NCBI RefSeq assembly: GCF_004135345.1
Contig: NZ_CP035495.1
Location: forward strand, 558,001-622,000
Length of the DNA stretch: 64,000 bases
DNA from: Xylanimonas allomyrinae
GTDB taxonomy: Bacteria > Actinomycetota > Actinomycetes > Actinomycetales > Cellulomonadaceae
Direction of reading: 5' to 3'
Shown here: one piece after another, positions 24,325 through 34,310 of the stretch
Numbering within the stretch: the first letter of the stretch is position 1
Layout: each line of letters begins with the position of its first letter
The notes under the pieces: model-generated
Database searches by the model: none
What the model was told of the DNA's origin: nothing
Seen by the model: only the letters and a program-made list of their open reading frames with translations
Translations under genes and position numbers: made by a program

Positions 24325-26022
24325 GTGACATCCCCGTTCGACCGGATCCGGCCCGAGGCCACCACGCCACGCCGGGTGCGGGACCTGGCCCACACGTTCG
24401 ACCTGAGCGTCGCCGCAGGTCTGCCGCCCGGTGACGGAGGGCCGACGGTCACCTCGGTCGCCTCGGACAACCGAGTGGTCGCCGACGGCGACCTGTTCGT
24501 CGCGCTGCCCGGCGCTCACGCCCACGGTGCCCGGTTCGCCGCCGACGCCGTCGCCCGAGGGGCGCGCGCGATCATCACCGATGGAGCAGGAGCGGCGATG
24601 CTCGGGGCGGCCACGGGTGTGCCGGTGCTCGTCGCGGCCGACCCCCGCACGGTGCTCGGCCCGGTCGCCGCGTGGGTCTACGGGGCGCCCGGAGAGCACC
24701 TGACGACGTTCGCCGTCACCGGCACCAACGGCAAGACGACGACGACCTACCAGCTCGACCACCTGCTGCGCGCGCTGGGCTTCACCTCAGGGCTCGTCGG
24801 CACCGTCGAGATGCGTTCGGGCGACCGCGTCCTGCCGTCGCGTCTGACGACGCCCGAGGCCGCCGACCTCCAGGCGCTGCTGGCGGCGATGCGCGAGGAC
24901 GGCGTGCGCACGCTGGCCATGGAGGTCAGCTCGCACGCGCTCGCGCTGCACCGCGTCGACGGCGTGCGCTACGGCGTCGCCGGGTTCACCAACCTCAGCC
25001 AGGATCACCTCGACTTCCACGGCGACCTGCAGTCGTACTTCGCGGCCAAGGCACTGCTCTTCACACCCGAGCACGCGCGCTGCGGCGTCGTGGTCGTGGA
25101 CGACGCCTGGGGCGAGCGCATGGCGGAGGTCGCGACCATCCCCGTCGCGACGCTGCGCACCACGCCGGCGCGTGACGACGGCGGCCACGCCGCCGACTGG
25201 GTCGTGACCGACGTCGAGCCGCACGGCACCGGGTCGGCGTTCACCGTGACGCACCGCGACGGCCGGTCGCTGCGCACCTCGACGACGCTGCCGGGCGGCT
25301 TCAACGTCGCCAACGCGGCGCTCGCACTGGTCATGGTGCTCGAAGGCGGGGCACACCTGGAGGACGTCGCCGAGGCGCTCGACGCGTCGGGCGGGCTCGC
25401 CGCCGTCGTCCCGGGGCGGATGGAGGTCGTGGGTGCCGGTGGAGCGGACGCGCCGCGGGTCGTCGTGGACTTCGCGCACAACACCGAGGCGCTCGAGCTC
25501 GCGCTGGGCGCGTTGCGGCCCACCACGCCCGGACGCCTGATCGTCGTGTTCGGCGCGACGGGAGACCGGGACGCGGGCAAGCGGCCGGCGATGGGCGCGG
25601 CCGCGGTCGCCGGCGCGGACGTCGTCGTGGTGACGGACGACGACCCGCACGGCGAGGACGCGGCCGCGGTGCGGGCCCAGGTCATGGCCGGAGCGCGTGC
25701 GGCGCGGGCCGTCGCCGCGCAGGCTGGACCCACGCACACCGGGTCCGTCCCGTCGGCTCCGGCGTCCGTACCGACCCCATCCGCGCGGCATCCTCAGGCC
25801 CGTACGGTTGCCGTGCACGAGATCGCGCCGCGGTCCGAGGCGATCCGCGTGGCCATCGCCCAGGCAGCCGAGGGGGACACGGTGCTCGTGGCCGGCCGCG
25901 GGCACGAGACCATCCAGGACGTCGCGGGGGTCGACGTCCTGCTCGACGACCGGGTCGAGGCCCGGGCCGCACTCGCGGCCCGGCCGGGCACCGGCAGGAA
26001 CGAAGGGACCACCACCCCATGA
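24325..26022 (+). CDS. murE: UDP-MurNAc-tripeptide synthetase MurE, probably Lys/Orn-type
   Basis: 565 aa. The ATP-grasping motif is TGTNGKTTTTYQL (about residue 134), with EVSSHAL, NLSQDHLDFHG, and the C-terminal GRGHETIQD. It adds the third amino acid of the stem peptide to UDP-MurNAc-L-Ala-D-Glu. At the substrate-specifying position it reads TDDDPHGED, where diaminopimelate-adding enzymes have DNPR with an Arg that grips the extra carboxylate. His there argues for L-Lys or L-Orn. A low-complexity insert (about residues 463-492) follows this motif. The stop overlaps murF (ATGA). Confidence 0.92.
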   Translation: MTSPFDRIRPEATTPRRVRDLAHTFDLSVAAGLPPGDGGPTVTSVASDNRVVADGDLFVALPGAHAHGARFAADAVARGARAIITDGAGAAMLGAATGVPVLVAADPRTVLGPVAAWVYGAPGEHLTTFAVTGTNGKTTTTYQLDHLLRALGFTSGLVGTVEMRSGDRVLPSRLTTPEAADLQALLAAMREDGVRTLAMEVSSHALALHRVDGVRYGVAGFTNLSQDHLDFHGDLQSYFAAKALLFTPEHARCGVVVVDDAWGERMAEVATIPVATLRTTPARDDGGHAADWVVTDVEPHGTGSAFTVTHRDGRSLRTSTTLPGGFNVANAALALVMVLEGGAHLEDVAEALDASGGLAAVVPGRMEVVGAGGADAPRVVVDFAHNTEALELALGALRPTTPGRLIVVFGATGDRDAGKRPAMGAAAVAGADVVVVTDDDPHGEDAAAVRAQVMAGARAARAVAAQAGPTHTGSVPSAPASVPTPSARHPQARTVAVHEIAPRSEAIRVAIAQAAEGDTVLVAGRGHETIQDVAGVDVLLDDRVEARAALAARPGTGRNEGTTTP

Positions 26023-27508
26023 TCGAGCTGACCGCGTCCGAGGTCGCGCAGGCGACAGGAGGCCGGCTCGCGGCCGACCCGCAGGTGCGGGTCACCGGCC
26101 CGGTGGTCGCGGACTCGCGGCTCGTGGAGCCGGGGTCGCTGTTCGTCGCCCTGCCGGGAGAGCGCGTCGACGGCGCCGACTTCGCTTCCGGTGCCGTCGC
26201 TGACGGTGCCACGCTCGTGCTGACCGAGCGCGAGCTCGACGTGCCCGCCGTCGTCGTCGCCGACGTGCGCAGGGCGCTGGGCGACCTCGCACGGGCCGTG
26301 CTCGAACGGCTGCGCGCGCAGAACCCCGACGTCCACGTCTTCGGCATCACGGGATCGGTCGGCAAGACGACGACCAAGGACCTGCTGGGTCTGCTCGTCC
26401 AGGGGGAGGACCCGCGTGACACCATCGCGCCGCGCGGCTCGTTCAACAGCGAGGTGGGCCTGCCGCTCACGGTGCTGCGCGCGTCGGCCCGGACGCGGCA
26501 CTTCGTCATGGAGATGGGCGCGGACCGCCCCGGCGACATCGCCTACCTGGCCACGATCGCGCCGCCGCAGATCGCGATCGTGCTCGCGGTCGGCACGGCG
26601 CACATCGCCAACTTCGGCAGCATCGAGGCCATCGCCAACACCAAGGCCGAGGTCATCACCGGCCTGCGCCCGAGCTCCGTCGCCGTGCTCAACGCCGACG
26701 ACGAGCGCGTGCTCGGGCTCGCGCCGCGCGCGACCGGGCTGGGCCACCGCGTGGTGACGTTCGGCCGCGTTCCGTCGGCGGACGTGCGCGCCGAGGACGT
26801 GCGTATCGACGCGACGGGCCGGGCGTCGTTCACGCTGCGCGTCAGCGGCCGGCTTGCCGCCGCGGGCGAAACCGCCGAGGACGTGCGTGTCCCGGTGACG
26901 CTGCGCCTGGTGGGCGAGCACCACGTGTCGAACGCGCTCGCTGCCGCGACGGCCGCGATCCTCGCGGGGCAGGCGCCGGCCGTCGTGGCCGAGCGGCTCG
27001 GGCGGGCCGAGCCGGGCAGCCCGCACCGGATGGCCGTGACCGAGCGCCCCGACGGGATCACGGTCGTCGACGACGCCTACAACGCGAACCCCGAGTCGAT
27101 GCGCGCCGCGCTCCGGTCCTTGGCCGTCATGGCGGGGCGTGAGCGGCGCTCGGTGGCCGTGCTCGGGGAGATGCTCGAACTGGGCGAGGGGTCGCGCGTG
27201 GCACACCACGAGATCGGCCTGCTCGTGGTGCGATTGAACGTCAAGCTCCTCGTCGTCGTCGGTGACGGGGCGTACCACATTCACGAGGGAGCGCTCCAGG
27301 AGGGCTCCTGGGGGAGGAGAGCGTGTTCGTGCCCGACCTCGACGCCGCGCGTGCCGTGCTCGACGAGCGCCTGCGCCCCGGAGACGTCGTGCTGGTCAAG
27401 GCATCCAACGGCTCGGGACTGTGGCGTCTCGGTGACGAGCTCGCCGCGGGCGAGGTCGGCGGGCGCGCCGCTGCCGGCGAACCCGGGGATCGGAGTGCCG
27501 CGCGGTGA
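26019..27508 (+). pseudogene. murF: UDP-MurNAc-tripeptide--D-Ala-D-Ala ligase MurF, frame broken at a G run
   Basis: About 496 residues when joined. The main part has the P-loop GITGSVGKTTTKDLL, NSEVGLPLTVL, MEMGADRPGDIAYL and DDAYNANPESMRAAL. The frame fails at GGGGG, 27310-27314; one more G continues it as EESVFVPDLDAARAVL to [14 protein letters not shown], the expected C-terminus, with a stop that overlaps mraY (GTGA). Uncorrected, the frame runs on without a stop into murD. MurF adds D-Ala-D-Ala and should be essential, so the lesion is almost certainly a sequencing error. Confidence 0.9.
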
Positions 27509-28587
27509 TCGCGATCCTCGTCGCCTCGGGCGTCTCCCTGCTCGTGGCGTTGTTCGGCACGCCGCTGTTCATCCGCTTCCTGGTGCGTCGCAACTACGGT
27601 CAGTTCGTCCGTCAGGACGGCCCGACGGCGCACTTCACCAAGCGTGGGACGCCGACCATGGGCGGCGTCGTCATCATCGGGGCGACGCTCATCGGTGTCG
27701 CGGCCTCGATGGCGGTGGCCGAACGCCTGCCGAGCGCTACCGCGTGGCTCGCCCTGTACCTCATGGTGGGACTGGGCGTCGTCGGGTTCGCCGACGACTT
27801 CACCAAGATCCGCAAGCAGCGTTCGCTCGGGCTGACCCCGCGCGCCAAGATCATCGGCCAGGGATTCGTCGGGATCACGTTCGCCGCGCTCGCGCTGCAG
27901 TTCCCGAACGCGAACTGGCGCACGCCCGCCTCGACCCGCATCTCGTTCTTGCGCGACACCAACCTCGACCTCGCGTTCGCGGGGACGACGGTGGGCCTGA
28001 TCCTCTTCGTCATCTGGGCGAACTTCCTCATCACGGCGTGGTCGAACGCGGTCAACCTCACCGACGGCCTCGACGGCCTGGCGACGGGTGTCTCGCTCGT
28101 GGTCTTCCTCGGGTACGTGCTGGTGGGCATCTGGCAGCTCAACCAGTCGTGCCAGCGTTTCGCCGTCGCCGGGCCACGGTGCTACGAGGTGCGCGACCCG
28201 CAGGACATCGCGATCGTCGCTGCGGCCATCGTGGGCGCGTGCTTCGGGTTCCTGTGGTGGAACGCGAGCCCCGCCAAGATCTTCATGGGCGACACCGGTG
28301 CGCTCGCGCTGGGCGGCGCGCTGGCAGCGCTGTCCATCCTGTCGCGCACGCAGATCCTCGCGGCGATCATCGGTGGCATGTTCGTCATCATCGTGATGAG
28401 CGACGTCATCCAGATCGGGTTCTTCAAGATGACCCGCAGACGGGTGTTCAAGATGGCACCGCTGCACCACCACTTCGAGCTGTCGGGGTGGGGCGAGGTC
28501 ACGATCGTCATCCGGTTCTGGCTCATCGCCGGGCTGTTCGCGGCGCTGGGCATGGGCATCTTCTACGCGGAGTGGGTGGTGTCGTAG
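27505..28587 (+). CDS. mraY: Phospho-MurNAc-pentapeptide-transferase MraY
   Basis: 360 aa, about ten membrane helices. Family motifs are [13 protein letters not shown], the Asp pair in [36 protein letters not shown], and [13 protein letters not shown]. It transfers phospho-MurNAc-pentapeptide to undecaprenyl phosphate, forming lipid I. The GTG start overlaps the murF stop (GTGA), and its TAG stop shares one base with the murD GTG. Confidence 0.95.
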   Translation: MIAILVASGVSLLVALFGTPLFIRFLVRRNYGQFVRQDGPTAHFTKRGTPTMGGVVIIGATLIGVAASMAVAERLPSATAWLALYLMVGLGVVGFADDFTKIRKQRSLGLTPRAKIIGQGFVGITFAALALQFPNANWRTPASTRISFLRDTNLDLAFAGTTVGLILFVIWANFLITAWSNAVNLTDGLDGLATGVSLVVFLGYVLVGIWQLNQSCQRFAVAGPRCYEVRDPQDIAIVAAAIVGACFGFLWWNASPAKIFMGDTGALALGGALAALSILSRTQILAAIIGGMFVIIVMSDVIQIGFFKMTRRRVFKMAPLHHHFELSGWGEVTIVIRFWLIAGLFAALGMGIFYAEWVVS

Positions 28588-30056
28588 TGGGCTTGCGGGA
28601 TCACGGGCCCGTCGAGCCTCGGGTCCCTCTGGCGCAGGCACGCGTGCTGGTCGCCGGGCTCGGGGTCACGGGCCGTGCCGTCGCCGGTGCGCTGCCCGGG
28701 CGGGTGGCGTCGGTCGTGACGGTCGCGCCGGACGACGACGCCGACGTGGCGACGCCGTCCGACGACGCGGGCCGCGCTGCGCTGCTCGCTCGCGCCGACG
28801 TCGTCGTGACCTCGCCCGGGCTGCGTCCCGCGGACCCGCTGCTGGTCGCCGCGCGCGCGGCGGGGGTGCCGGTGTGGAGCGAGGTCGAGCTCGCATGGCG
28901 GCTGCGCGTCGCGCGGAGCGGGGGGCGCGGGCCTGCTCCGTGGCTGGCCGTCACGGGCACCAACGGCAAGACGACCACGGTCGAGATGCTTGCCTCGATC
29001 CTGGCCGCCGCAGGTCTGCGCACGCGTGCGGTGGGCAACGTGGGCACACCGCTCGTCGAGGCGGCGCTCGACCCGGACCTCGACGTGCTGGCCGTCGAGC
29101 TGTCGAGCTTTCAGCTCCACTTCGCGCACACGCAGCAGGTCCAGGCGGGGGCGGTCCTCAACATCGCCGACGACCACCTCGACTGGCACGGCTCGTCCGA
29201 GGCGTATGCCGCCGACAAGGGGCGCATCTTCGAGCGCGCCGAGGTCGCATGCGTCTACAACGCCGGCGACGCGCGCACCGAGGGCCTCGTGCGCGAGGCC
29301 GACGTCACCGAGGGCGCTCGCGCCGTCGGGTTCGCCGTCGGCGTCCCTGGTCCCGGCATGCTCGGGCTCGTGGAGGACGTCCTGGTGGACCGGGCGTTCC
29401 ACGCTCCGGACGACGCCGTCGACCGGCTGACGACCGCGGCCGAGCTCGGCACGCTGACCGACCTCGCGCATCTCGCTCCGGGCGACGGCCCGACGCCGCC
29501 GCACGTCGTGGCCAACGCGCTCGCCGCGGCCGCGCTCGCGCGCGCGCACGGCGTGCCGGCCCGCGCGGTGCGCGACGGCCTGCGGGCCTTCCGCCCGGGC
29601 GGCCACCGCATCCAGCAGGTCGGGGCGCTCGACGGCGTCGCCTACGTCGACGACTCGAAGGCGACCAACGCGCACGCGGCAGCCGCATCGCTCGCCGGGT
29701 TCGCGCCCGGCAGCGTCGTGTGGGTCGCGGGTGGTCTGGCCAAGGGTGCGCGCTTCGACGACCTTGTCGCGCGACGCGCGGACCGGCTGCGCGCCGTCGT
29801 CGTCATCGGTGTCGATCCCGAGCCGTTCACGACGGCGCTTGCCCGACACGCGCCGAAGATCCCCGTCCTCGTGGTCGACCCCGGCGAGACTGACACGGTG
29901 ATGCGCCGTGCCGTCGACGCCGCACGTTCGTTCGCCCGGGCGGGCGACACCGTGCTGCTGGCCCCGGCGGGTGCCTCCCAGGACCAGTTCCGCTCGTACG
30001 CGCAGCGGGGCGAGGCCTTCGCCGACGCGGTGGGGGCGATCGTCGCCGGCGCGTGA
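28587..30056 (+). CDS. murD: UDP-MurNAc-L-alanine--D-glutamate ligase MurD
   Basis: 489 aa. The N-terminal nucleotide fold begins VLVAGLGVTGRAVAGAL; the central ATPase has VTGTNGKTTTVEML; ELSSFQLHF and NIADDHLDWHGS bind substrate; YVDDSKATNAHAAAASL and LLAPAGASQDQF are the C-terminal signatures. It adds D-Glu to UDP-MurNAc-L-Ala. The GTG overlaps mraY by one base. The frame upstream is open only because the murF frame is broken. Confidence 0.94.
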   Translation: MGLRDHGPVEPRVPLAQARVLVAGLGVTGRAVAGALPGRVASVVTVAPDDDADVATPSDDAGRAALLARADVVVTSPGLRPADPLLVAARAAGVPVWSEVELAWRLRVARSGGRGPAPWLAVTGTNGKTTTVEMLASILAAAGLRTRAVGNVGTPLVEAALDPDLDVLAVELSSFQLHFAHTQQVQAGAVLNIADDHLDWHGSSEAYAADKGRIFERAEVACVYNAGDARTEGLVREADVTEGARAVGFAVGVPGPGMLGLVEDVLVDRAFHAPDDAVDRLTTAAELGTLTDLAHLAPGDGPTPPHVVANALAAAALARAHGVPARAVRDGLRAFRPGGHRIQQVGALDGVAYVDDSKATNAHAAAASLAGFAPGSVVWVAGGLAKGARFDDLVARRADRLRAVVVIGVDPEPFTTALARHAPKIPVLVVDPGETDTVMRRAVDAARSFARAGDTVLLAPAGASQDQFRSYAQRGEAFADAVGAIVAGA

Positions 30057-30081
30057 GGGCGGCTCACGCGGAAGGTGCGGC

Positions 30082-31401
30082 ATGGCGGTGGCAACGACGG
30101 AGGAGCGGCCCTGGCTCGGCCAGTGGAACTCGGCCGTCACGTCCTATTACACCTTGGTCGGAACCACGAGCCTGCTGCTCGTGCTCGGACTGGTCATGGT
30201 GCTGTCCAGCTCGGCGGTGACGTCGATCGCCGGTGGGGCTTCGCCGTACGCGGCGTTCTTCAACCAGGCGAAGTTCGCCATCATGGGCCTGCCGGTCATG
30301 CTGATCGCGACGCGCATTCCGGTGCGCTGGTACAAGCGTGTGGCGTGGCCTGCCCTGCTGGTCGTGCTCGCGCTGCTGGTCGCGGTCATGTTCGTCGGCA
30401 TCGAGGTCAAGGGCAACAGGAACTGGCTCGGGCACGGGTCGTTGCGGTTCCAGCCGTCGGAGGTCGCCAAGGTCGGGCTCTCGTTGTGGCTCGGTGCGGT
30501 GCTGGGCCGCAAGCAGCGCCTGCTGGGCAAGTGGAGCCAGGTGATCGTGCCGGCGGTGCCCGGCGTCTTCCTCGTTCTCGCGCTGGTGCTCGCGGGGCAC
30601 GACCTGGGGACCGCGCTCATCCTCATCGCGCTCGCGCTGGGTGCCTTCTGGGTCTCGGGTGCCCCGGCCCGGCTGCTCGGCCTCGGCGCGGGGCTCGCCG
30701 CCGCCATCGTCGGGTACGTGTTCATCTACGCGCAGACGGGCAGCGACCGCCTCAACCGCATCCTCGCCACCTACGGTCCCTGCACCGACACGCAGGGCGA
30801 GTGCTATCAGTCGCTCCACGGCCTGTACGCGCTCGGCAGCGGTGGCGTGCTGGGGCTGGGCCTCGGGGCGAGCCGCGAGAAGTGGCGCTACCTGCCCGAG
30901 GCGCACAACGACTTCATCTACGCCGTCATCGGTGAGGAGCTCGGGCTGCTCGGCACGCTGACGGTGCTGGGCCTGTTCGTCGCCCTGGGCATCGCGATGA
31001 GCCGTGTGGTGCGACGCCATCCGGACCCGTTCGTCAAGGTCGCCACGGCCGCCGTGGCGTGCTGGGTCGTGGGCCAGGCCTTCGTCAACATCGGCGTGGT
31101 CATCGGCGTGCTGCCCGTCATCGGCGTGCCGCTGCCTCTGGTCTCCGCGGGCGGCTCGGCTCTCGTGACGACGATGGCGGCTCTCGGCATGGTCATCTCC
31201 TTCGCGAGAGACGAGCCTGGAGCCGCCGAGGCCCTGGCCGCCCGGGGGAGCGTCGTACGCCGGTCGCTCGCCGTCATCGGCGTGCAGCGGCCGGGCGGGC
31301 TCAGCGACCGCGCGGGCCGCGCGGGCTGGCGGGGACGTCTCGGGGAGCGACGGCGTTCACGCGGGCGCCAGAACCGCGCGCGTGGCGGGCGGGGGCGTTG
31401 A
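30082..31401 (+). CDS. ftsW: Septal peptidoglycan polymerase FtsW (SEDS family)
   Basis: 439 aa, about ten membrane helices. SEDS signatures include RFQPSEVAKVGL, GHDLGTALILIALALGAF, LPEAHNDFIYAVIGEELG, and GVPLPLVSAGGSALVTTMAALG. The catalytic Asp of the family falls in the GHDLGTA segment. FtsW makes glycan strands from lipid II together with FtsI. GGAAGG lies 6 bases before the ATG. A long basic tail (last 60 residues, many Arg) faces the cytoplasm. Confidence 0.94.
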   Translation: MAVATTEERPWLGQWNSAVTSYYTLVGTTSLLLVLGLVMVLSSSAVTSIAGGASPYAAFFNQAKFAIMGLPVMLIATRIPVRWYKRVAWPALLVVLALLVAVMFVGIEVKGNRNWLGHGSLRFQPSEVAKVGLSLWLGAVLGRKQRLLGKWSQVIVPAVPGVFLVLALVLAGHDLGTALILIALALGAFWVSGAPARLLGLGAGLAAAIVGYVFIYAQTGSDRLNRILATYGPCTDTQGECYQSLHGLYALGSGGVLGLGLGASREKWRYLPEAHNDFIYAVIGEELGLLGTLTVLGLFVALGIAMSRVVRRHPDPFVKVATAAVACWVVGQAFVNIGVVIGVLPVIGVPLPLVSAGGSALVTTMAALGMVISFARDEPGAAEALAARGSVVRRSLAVIGVQRPGGLSDRAGRAGWRGRLGERRRSRGRQNRARGGRGR

Positions 31402-31418
31402 GTCGCTGCGCATCCCGG

Positions 31419-31424
31419 TAGGGT
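31419..31424 (+). promoter_or_regulatory. -10 box for leaderless murG
   Basis: TAGGGT lies 7 bases before the murG GTG at 31432, suggesting an internal promoter for murG-murC. Confidence 0.45.
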
Positions 31425-31431
31425 CGCGTGT

Positions 31432-32577
31432 GTGAGTGACAGCAAGGTCGAGTCCGTCGTGCTTGCCGGCGGTGGCACCGCCGGCCACGTCAATCCCCTT
31501 CTCGCGGTTGCCGACGAGCTGCGCGCGCGCGAGCCCGACGTCAGGGTGCTGGTGCTCGGCACCACGACGGGGCTGGAGGCAGAGCTCGTGCCCGCGCGTG
31601 GCTACGACCTGCGGCCCGTGCCGCGCGTGCCGCTGCCCCGGCGCCCTTCGGTCGACCTGTTGACGCTCCCCGGCAAGCTCAACGCCGCGGTCCGTGCGGC
31701 CGAGGCGGCGATCGAGGAGGTCGGAGCGCGCGTCGTGGTCGGTTTTGGCGGCTACGTCTCGACGCCCGCCTATCTCGCGGCACGCCGTCACGGCGTGCCC
31801 GTGGTGATCCACGAGCAGAACGCGCGCCCGGGCCTGGCCAACAAGCTCGGAGCCCGTTGGGCCGCGCGCGTGGGGCTGACGTTCGCGGGCACGCCGTTGC
31901 GCGGCGGCGTCGTCACCGGCCTGCCGCTGCGACGCGAGATCGCCGCGCTGGTCAGCGCGCGCGAGGCCGACGGCGCGGGCACGCGGGTCGCGGCCGCCGA
32001 CGCGCTCGGCCTGGACCCCACGCGTCCGACCGTGGTCGTCACCGGCGGATCGTCGGGTGCGCTCAACCTGAACGCCGCGGTCGCAGGAGCGGCCGGCGCG
32101 CTGCTCGCGTCGGGAGCCCAGGTGCTGCACCTGACGGGCAAGGGCAAGGACGGACCGGTCCGTGAGGCTGTCGCCCTGCTCGGCTCGGCGGTCGAGGCCG
32201 GTCGTTACCAGGTGCGCGAGTACCTGTCCGAGATGCACCTCGCGCTCGCCGTGGCGGATCTCGTCGTCGCACGCTCGGGCGCCGGGACCGTCTGCGAGCT
32301 TGCGGCCCTGGGCATCCCCGCCGTGTACGTGCCGTTGCCCGTCGGCAACGGGGAGCAGCGGCTCAACGCCGCCCCGCTGGTGCGTGCGGGTGGCGGCGTG
32401 CTCGTCGACGACGCCGACCTGACCCCGAAGTGGGTGGCCGCCGAGGTTCCGGCGCTCCTGGGCGACTCGCCGCGACTGGCCGCGATGGCCGAGGCCGCGC
32501 TGCGCACCGGGGTGCGCGACGGTGCGGCCCGGGTCGCCGATCTCGTCGGCCAGGCGGCAGCCGGAGGTGCCGCGTGA
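31432..32577 (+). CDS. murG: Lipid I N-acetylglucosaminyltransferase MurG
   Basis: 381 aa. The GT28 motif GGGTAGHVNPLLAVA is at the N-terminus; GFGGYVSTPAYLAA, IHEQNARPGLANKLG, VTGGSSGALNLN, and VVARSGAGTVCELAALG follow. It adds GlcNAc to lipid I, completing lipid II at the inner membrane face. The stop overlaps the murC GTG (GTGA). Confidence 0.95.
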   Translation: MSDSKVESVVLAGGGTAGHVNPLLAVADELRAREPDVRVLVLGTTTGLEAELVPARGYDLRPVPRVPLPRRPSVDLLTLPGKLNAAVRAAEAAIEEVGARVVVGFGGYVSTPAYLAARRHGVPVVIHEQNARPGLANKLGARWAARVGLTFAGTPLRGGVVTGLPLRREIAALVSAREADGAGTRVAAADALGLDPTRPTVVVTGGSSGALNLNAAVAGAAGALLASGAQVLHLTGKGKDGPVREAVALLGSAVEAGRYQVREYLSEMHLALAVADLVVARSGAGTVCELAALGIPAVYVPLPVGNGEQRLNAAPLVRAGGGVLVDDADLTPKWVAAEVPALLGDSPRLAAMAEAALRTGVRDGAARVADLVGQAAAGGAA

Positions 32578-34034
32578 GCGAGGTGCTCGCCCCTGACCGG
32601 CTGGGCCGGGTGCACCTGATCGGTGTCGGCGGGGCGGGCGTGAGCGTCGTCGCCCGCCTGCTCGCCGCGCGTGGCGTGCCCGTCCAGGGTTCGGATGCGG
32701 TCGCGGGTCCCGCTCTCGACGCGTTGCGTGCCGATGGCGTGCGCGTCTGGGTCGGGCACGACGCCGCCCACGTCGTCGCGCCTGACGGCAGCCCGCGGGC
32801 CGACACTGTCGTCGTCTCGACCGCGGTGCGTGAGTCGAACCCCGAGCTGGCCGCGGCGCGCGCTGCCGGGATCCGGGTGCTGCACCGCTCGCAGGCCCTC
32901 GCCTCGCTGATGCTCGGCCGGAGGGCCGTCGCGGTCGCGGGAGCGCACGGCAAGACGACGACGTCGGCCATGGTTGCGACGGTGCTGCGGGCCGCAGGGA
33001 CGGACGCTTCGTTCGCCATCGGCGGCACCGTGCGCGTGCGCGGCGAGGACGGCACGGTGACCACCGTGCCCGGCGGCCACCTGGGCGACTCGGACGTGCT
33101 GGTGGCCGAGGCCGACGAGTCCGACGGGTCGTTCCTCAACTACGCCCCGACCGTCGCCGTCGTCACCAACGTCGAGCCCGACCACCTCGACCACTACGGC
33201 ACGCGCGAGGCGTTCGACGCCGCGTTCGTCGCGTTCGCCGCGCGCCTTCGGCCCGGCGGCGTGCTCGTCGCGTGCGCCGACGACGCCGGCGCCGCCGCGC
33301 TCGCGGCGACGCACCGAGCGGGTGGGGGTGCCGCCGTGACCTACGGGACGGCGGAGGGTGCCGACGTCCGCGTCCGTGACGTCGTCTCGGCGCCCGACGG
33401 TGCGTACGCGACCGTCGGTGGCGGGCCCCTCGGGGACGTGTCGCACGAGCTGCGGCTCGCGGTCACCGGGGCGCACAACGTGCTCAACGCGACGGCGGCG
33501 GTCGTGGCCGCGGCCCTCCTGGGCACCGATGCCGCGGACGCCGTCGCGGGGGCTGCGGCCTTCGTCGGCACCGGGCGCCGCTTCGAGGCGCGCGGCGAGG
33601 CGGGCGGCGTGCGTGTGGTGGACGACTACGCGCACCATCCGACCGAGATCGAGGCGCTCCTGCGTGCGGCGCGGCCGGTGGCCGGTGCGGGGCGGGTGCT
33701 CGCGCTGTTCCAGCCGCACCTGTACTCGCGGACGCGCCTGTTCGCCGACCGCTTCGCGGACGCGCTCGCGCTGGCCGACGAGGTCGTCGTGACGGGGGTC
33801 TATCGGGCGCGCGAGGACGTGGACCCGGACGTGACGGCCCGCACGATCACCGATCTGCTTCCGGCGACCGCGTCGGGTGGCCAGGTGAGAGCGGTCGAGG
33901 ACCGCCTGGCGGCGGCGCACGCCGTCGCGGCACTCGCACGGCCTGGCGACCTCGTGCTGACGGTCGGAGCCGGGGACGTGACGGAGCTGGGGCAGGTGAT
34001 CCTGGACGATCTGGGGCGGGCCCCTGCGCCGTGA
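32574..34034 (+). CDS. murC: UDP-N-acetylmuramate--L-alanine ligase MurC
   Basis: 486 aa. The N-terminal fold has LIGVGGAGVSVVARLL; the ATP motif is VAGAHGKTTTSAMV; EADESDGSFLNYAPT and NVEPDHLDHYG bind substrate; DDYAHHPTEIEALL and ALFQPHLYSRTRLF mark the C-terminal domain. It joins L-Ala to UDP-MurNAc, the first peptide step. The start overlaps murG by 4 bases. Confidence 0.95.
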   Translation: MSEVLAPDRLGRVHLIGVGGAGVSVVARLLAARGVPVQGSDAVAGPALDALRADGVRVWVGHDAAHVVAPDGSPRADTVVVSTAVRESNPELAAARAAGIRVLHRSQALASLMLGRRAVAVAGAHGKTTTSAMVATVLRAAGTDASFAIGGTVRVRGEDGTVTTVPGGHLGDSDVLVAEADESDGSFLNYAPTVAVVTNVEPDHLDHYGTREAFDAAFVAFAARLRPGGVLVACADDAGAAALAATHRAGGGAAVTYGTAEGADVRVRDVVSAPDGAYATVGGGPLGDVSHELRLAVTGAHNVLNATAAVVAAALLGTDAADAVAGAAAFVGTGRRFEARGEAGGVRVVDDYAHHPTEIEALLRAARPVAGAGRVLALFQPHLYSRTRLFADRFADALALADEVVVTGVYRAREDVDPDVTARTITDLLPATASGGQVRAVEDRLAAAHAVAALARPGDLVLTVGAGDVTELGQVILDDLGRAPAP

Positions 34035-34090
34035 GCGGCCGCGCCGCCGTGCGGGTGATCCCTAGGTCGGCGCTGATGGGCGGGTGCTGT

Positions 34091-34113
34091 CGCGTGGTGG
34101 GGCGCCACCCGCG
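34091..34113 (+). terminator. Hairpin after murC
   Basis: CGCG-t-GGTGG pairs with CCACC-CGCG around a GGCG loop (9 bp with one bulged T), 57 bases after murC. The 276-base gap before ftsQ shows nothing else clear. Confidence 0.45.
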
Positions 34114-34310
34114 TGCTGCCGCCTGAGCCGAGGCACGTCCGGAACGCGGCCGCGGCACGGACGGCGGTCCCCCGGGCGCCACGGAGCCGGGCGCGCGGGA
34201 TCGCCGACGGCCTGGCTCGTGCACGTATCCGCGACGGAGGTTGCGTGGATCACGTCCGCCGACGGCGGTGCCTGCCCCGGTTCGGTGGCCGCGCGCGGCA
34301 GGATGGCGAT

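Noticed and set aside
26019-30056. A MurF-MurD fusion protein of 1345 codons
   Set aside because: The frame passes through mraY out of phase; the fusion is an artefact of the one-base loss in murF.
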